A DNA stretch of 64,000 bases, taken from the NCBI RefSeq assembly GCF_017873565.1, contig NZ_JAGGKH010000005.1:62001-126000 (forward strand). The letters run 5' to 3'. Below the pieces are notes generated by a model. That model made no database searches. It had not been told where the DNA came from and worked only from the letters and a program-made list of their open reading frames with translations. Source of the stretch: Lederbergia galactosidilytica. Its GTDB lineage: Bacteria; Bacillota; Bacilli; Bacillales; Bacillaceae_C. Both the position numbers and the translations under genes were made by a program. This document shows, piece after piece, positions 63,543 to 64,000 of this stretch; within the stretch, counting starts at the first letter, position 1, and each line of letters begins with the position of its first letter.

Positions 63543-64000
63543 TTATGATCCCCCCTTATCCCCTTTTGAATCGTTATTTTCCCCTTCTCCTCCTGTTTTT
63601 TGCGCTGCTTTTAGCAAGATATCTTGGATTTGCGCTTTATATAAAGGACTTTCTAATGTTTCTGAAATGACTTTTTGTAAATGCTCGCGAAATTCTTTAC
63701 TTTTTACGACAGTGGCGTATTCCTTTTGTAGTTCTGGGTCTTTCAGTATATCAATAAATAATTGTTGATATTGTGGGTCTTTCATTAAATTTTTAAGCAA
63801 ATTTTCATGTTCTGTCTTTAGACTTTTTGCCATTGCTTCCGCAAATTTAGGGTCTTGAAAAGATTTTTTCCAAAAGTCTTCTGCCTTTTCGGAAGTTAAT
63901 GCTTGCTCAATAGAATTCTTGACAACATCTTCGTTCATAACCAATTGTTGCTTTATATCTTCATCACTAATAATTTCTTGGATGGCTTTTTTTCCATCAT
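63543..64000 (-). CDS. gerD: Spore germination lipoprotein GerD (5' end outside window)
   Basis: The frame is open to the right edge, so the signal peptide and start lie beyond it. The visible 151 residues include QEIISDEDIKQQLVMNEDVV, then helix-rich repeats of the type FQDPKFAEAMAKSLKTEHEN and LKDPELQKEYATVVKSKEF, ending in a Gly/Asn/Asp tail. This matches GerD, a 185-residue inner-membrane lipoprotein of the spore that clusters germinant receptors. Convergent orientation to salA equals B. subtilis. Confidence 0.92.
   Translation of the reverse strand, partial: DGKKAIQEIISDEDIKQQLVMNEDVVKNSIEQALTSEKAEDFWKKSFQDPKFAEAMAKSLKTEHENLLKNLMKDPQYQQLFIDILKDPELQKEYATVVKSKEFREHLQKVISETLESPLYKAQIQDILLKAAQKTGGEGENNDSKGDKGGS

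Overview
The window is low-GC DNA with strong Shine-Dalgarno sequences, frequent TTG/GTG starts and many intrinsic terminators. Spore genes lie at the right end in the Bacillus order ybaK (DUF2521) - cwlD - salA - (convergent) gerD. Together with Fur-, MntR- and DinR-type boxes and a TPP riboswitch this points to an endospore-forming member of the Bacillaceae. I cannot name the genus. Most of the window is chromosomal accessory DNA; only the right end and scattered genes (mnmA, pncB, pflBA, mgtE) look like conserved core.

Layout. 1-1.7 kb: SagB-type dehydrogenase, the edge of a probable azole-peptide (TOMM) cluster. 1.9-8.7 kb: broken glutaminase, isochorismatase-fold hydrolase, Lrp and HxlR regulators, two decayed Sir2-like genes, an HD-hydrolase remnant and intact pncB, so an NAD-related cluster. 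8.8-11.6 kb: DUF896 protein, mnmA, ccdA, a small unknown. 11.9-15.9 kb: SDR, decayed aldo/keto reductase, second HxlR regulator, ferredoxin-NADP reductase. 16-20.8 kb: Fur boxes and a four-gene FecCD-type iron-siderophore ABC operon. 21.4-27.8 kb: frameshifted MFS transporter with a ROK regulator, AI-2E family exporter, MarR regulator, YhfK-like protein, LLM flavoprotein. 28-35.9 kb: lipoproteins behind a structured leader, TIM-barrel epimerase, IS200-like TnpA, YxeA-like protein, tenA with TPP riboswitch, mgtE. 36.4-52.6 kb: a large amino-sugar/chitin region with two sugar ABC importers lacking their own ATPases, cytoplasmic GH20 hexosaminidase, lactonase-type propeller, secreted AA10 LPMO, GntR/UTRA regulator, murQ, class D sortase and a PfkB sugar kinase. 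52.7-56.2 kb: pflA/pflB with Rex-like sites. 56.5-59.4 kb: MntR-controlled manganese ABC operon. 59.9-64 kb: lipoprotein, DUF2521, MITE-like element, cwlD, salA, gerD (cut by the window edge).

How genes fit together. The LPMO would open chitin outside the cell. The ABC systems would import oligosaccharides, GH20 would trim them inside, and MurQ, the PfkB kinase and a GntR/UTRA repressor would handle the amino sugars. The Sir2/HD/PncB/isochorismatase cluster would consume NAD and recycle nicotinamide/nicotinate, but its Sir2 and HD genes are broken here.

A striking property is the number of disrupted accessory genes: glutaminase, both Sir2 copies, HD hydrolase, aldo/keto reductase, MFS transporter, one sugar permease and one lipoprotein. 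Long conserved genes such as pflB, pncB, mnmA, mgtE, cwlD and salA are intact. This favours real gene decay over random sequencing error, although four of the frameshifts fall in short homopolymers.
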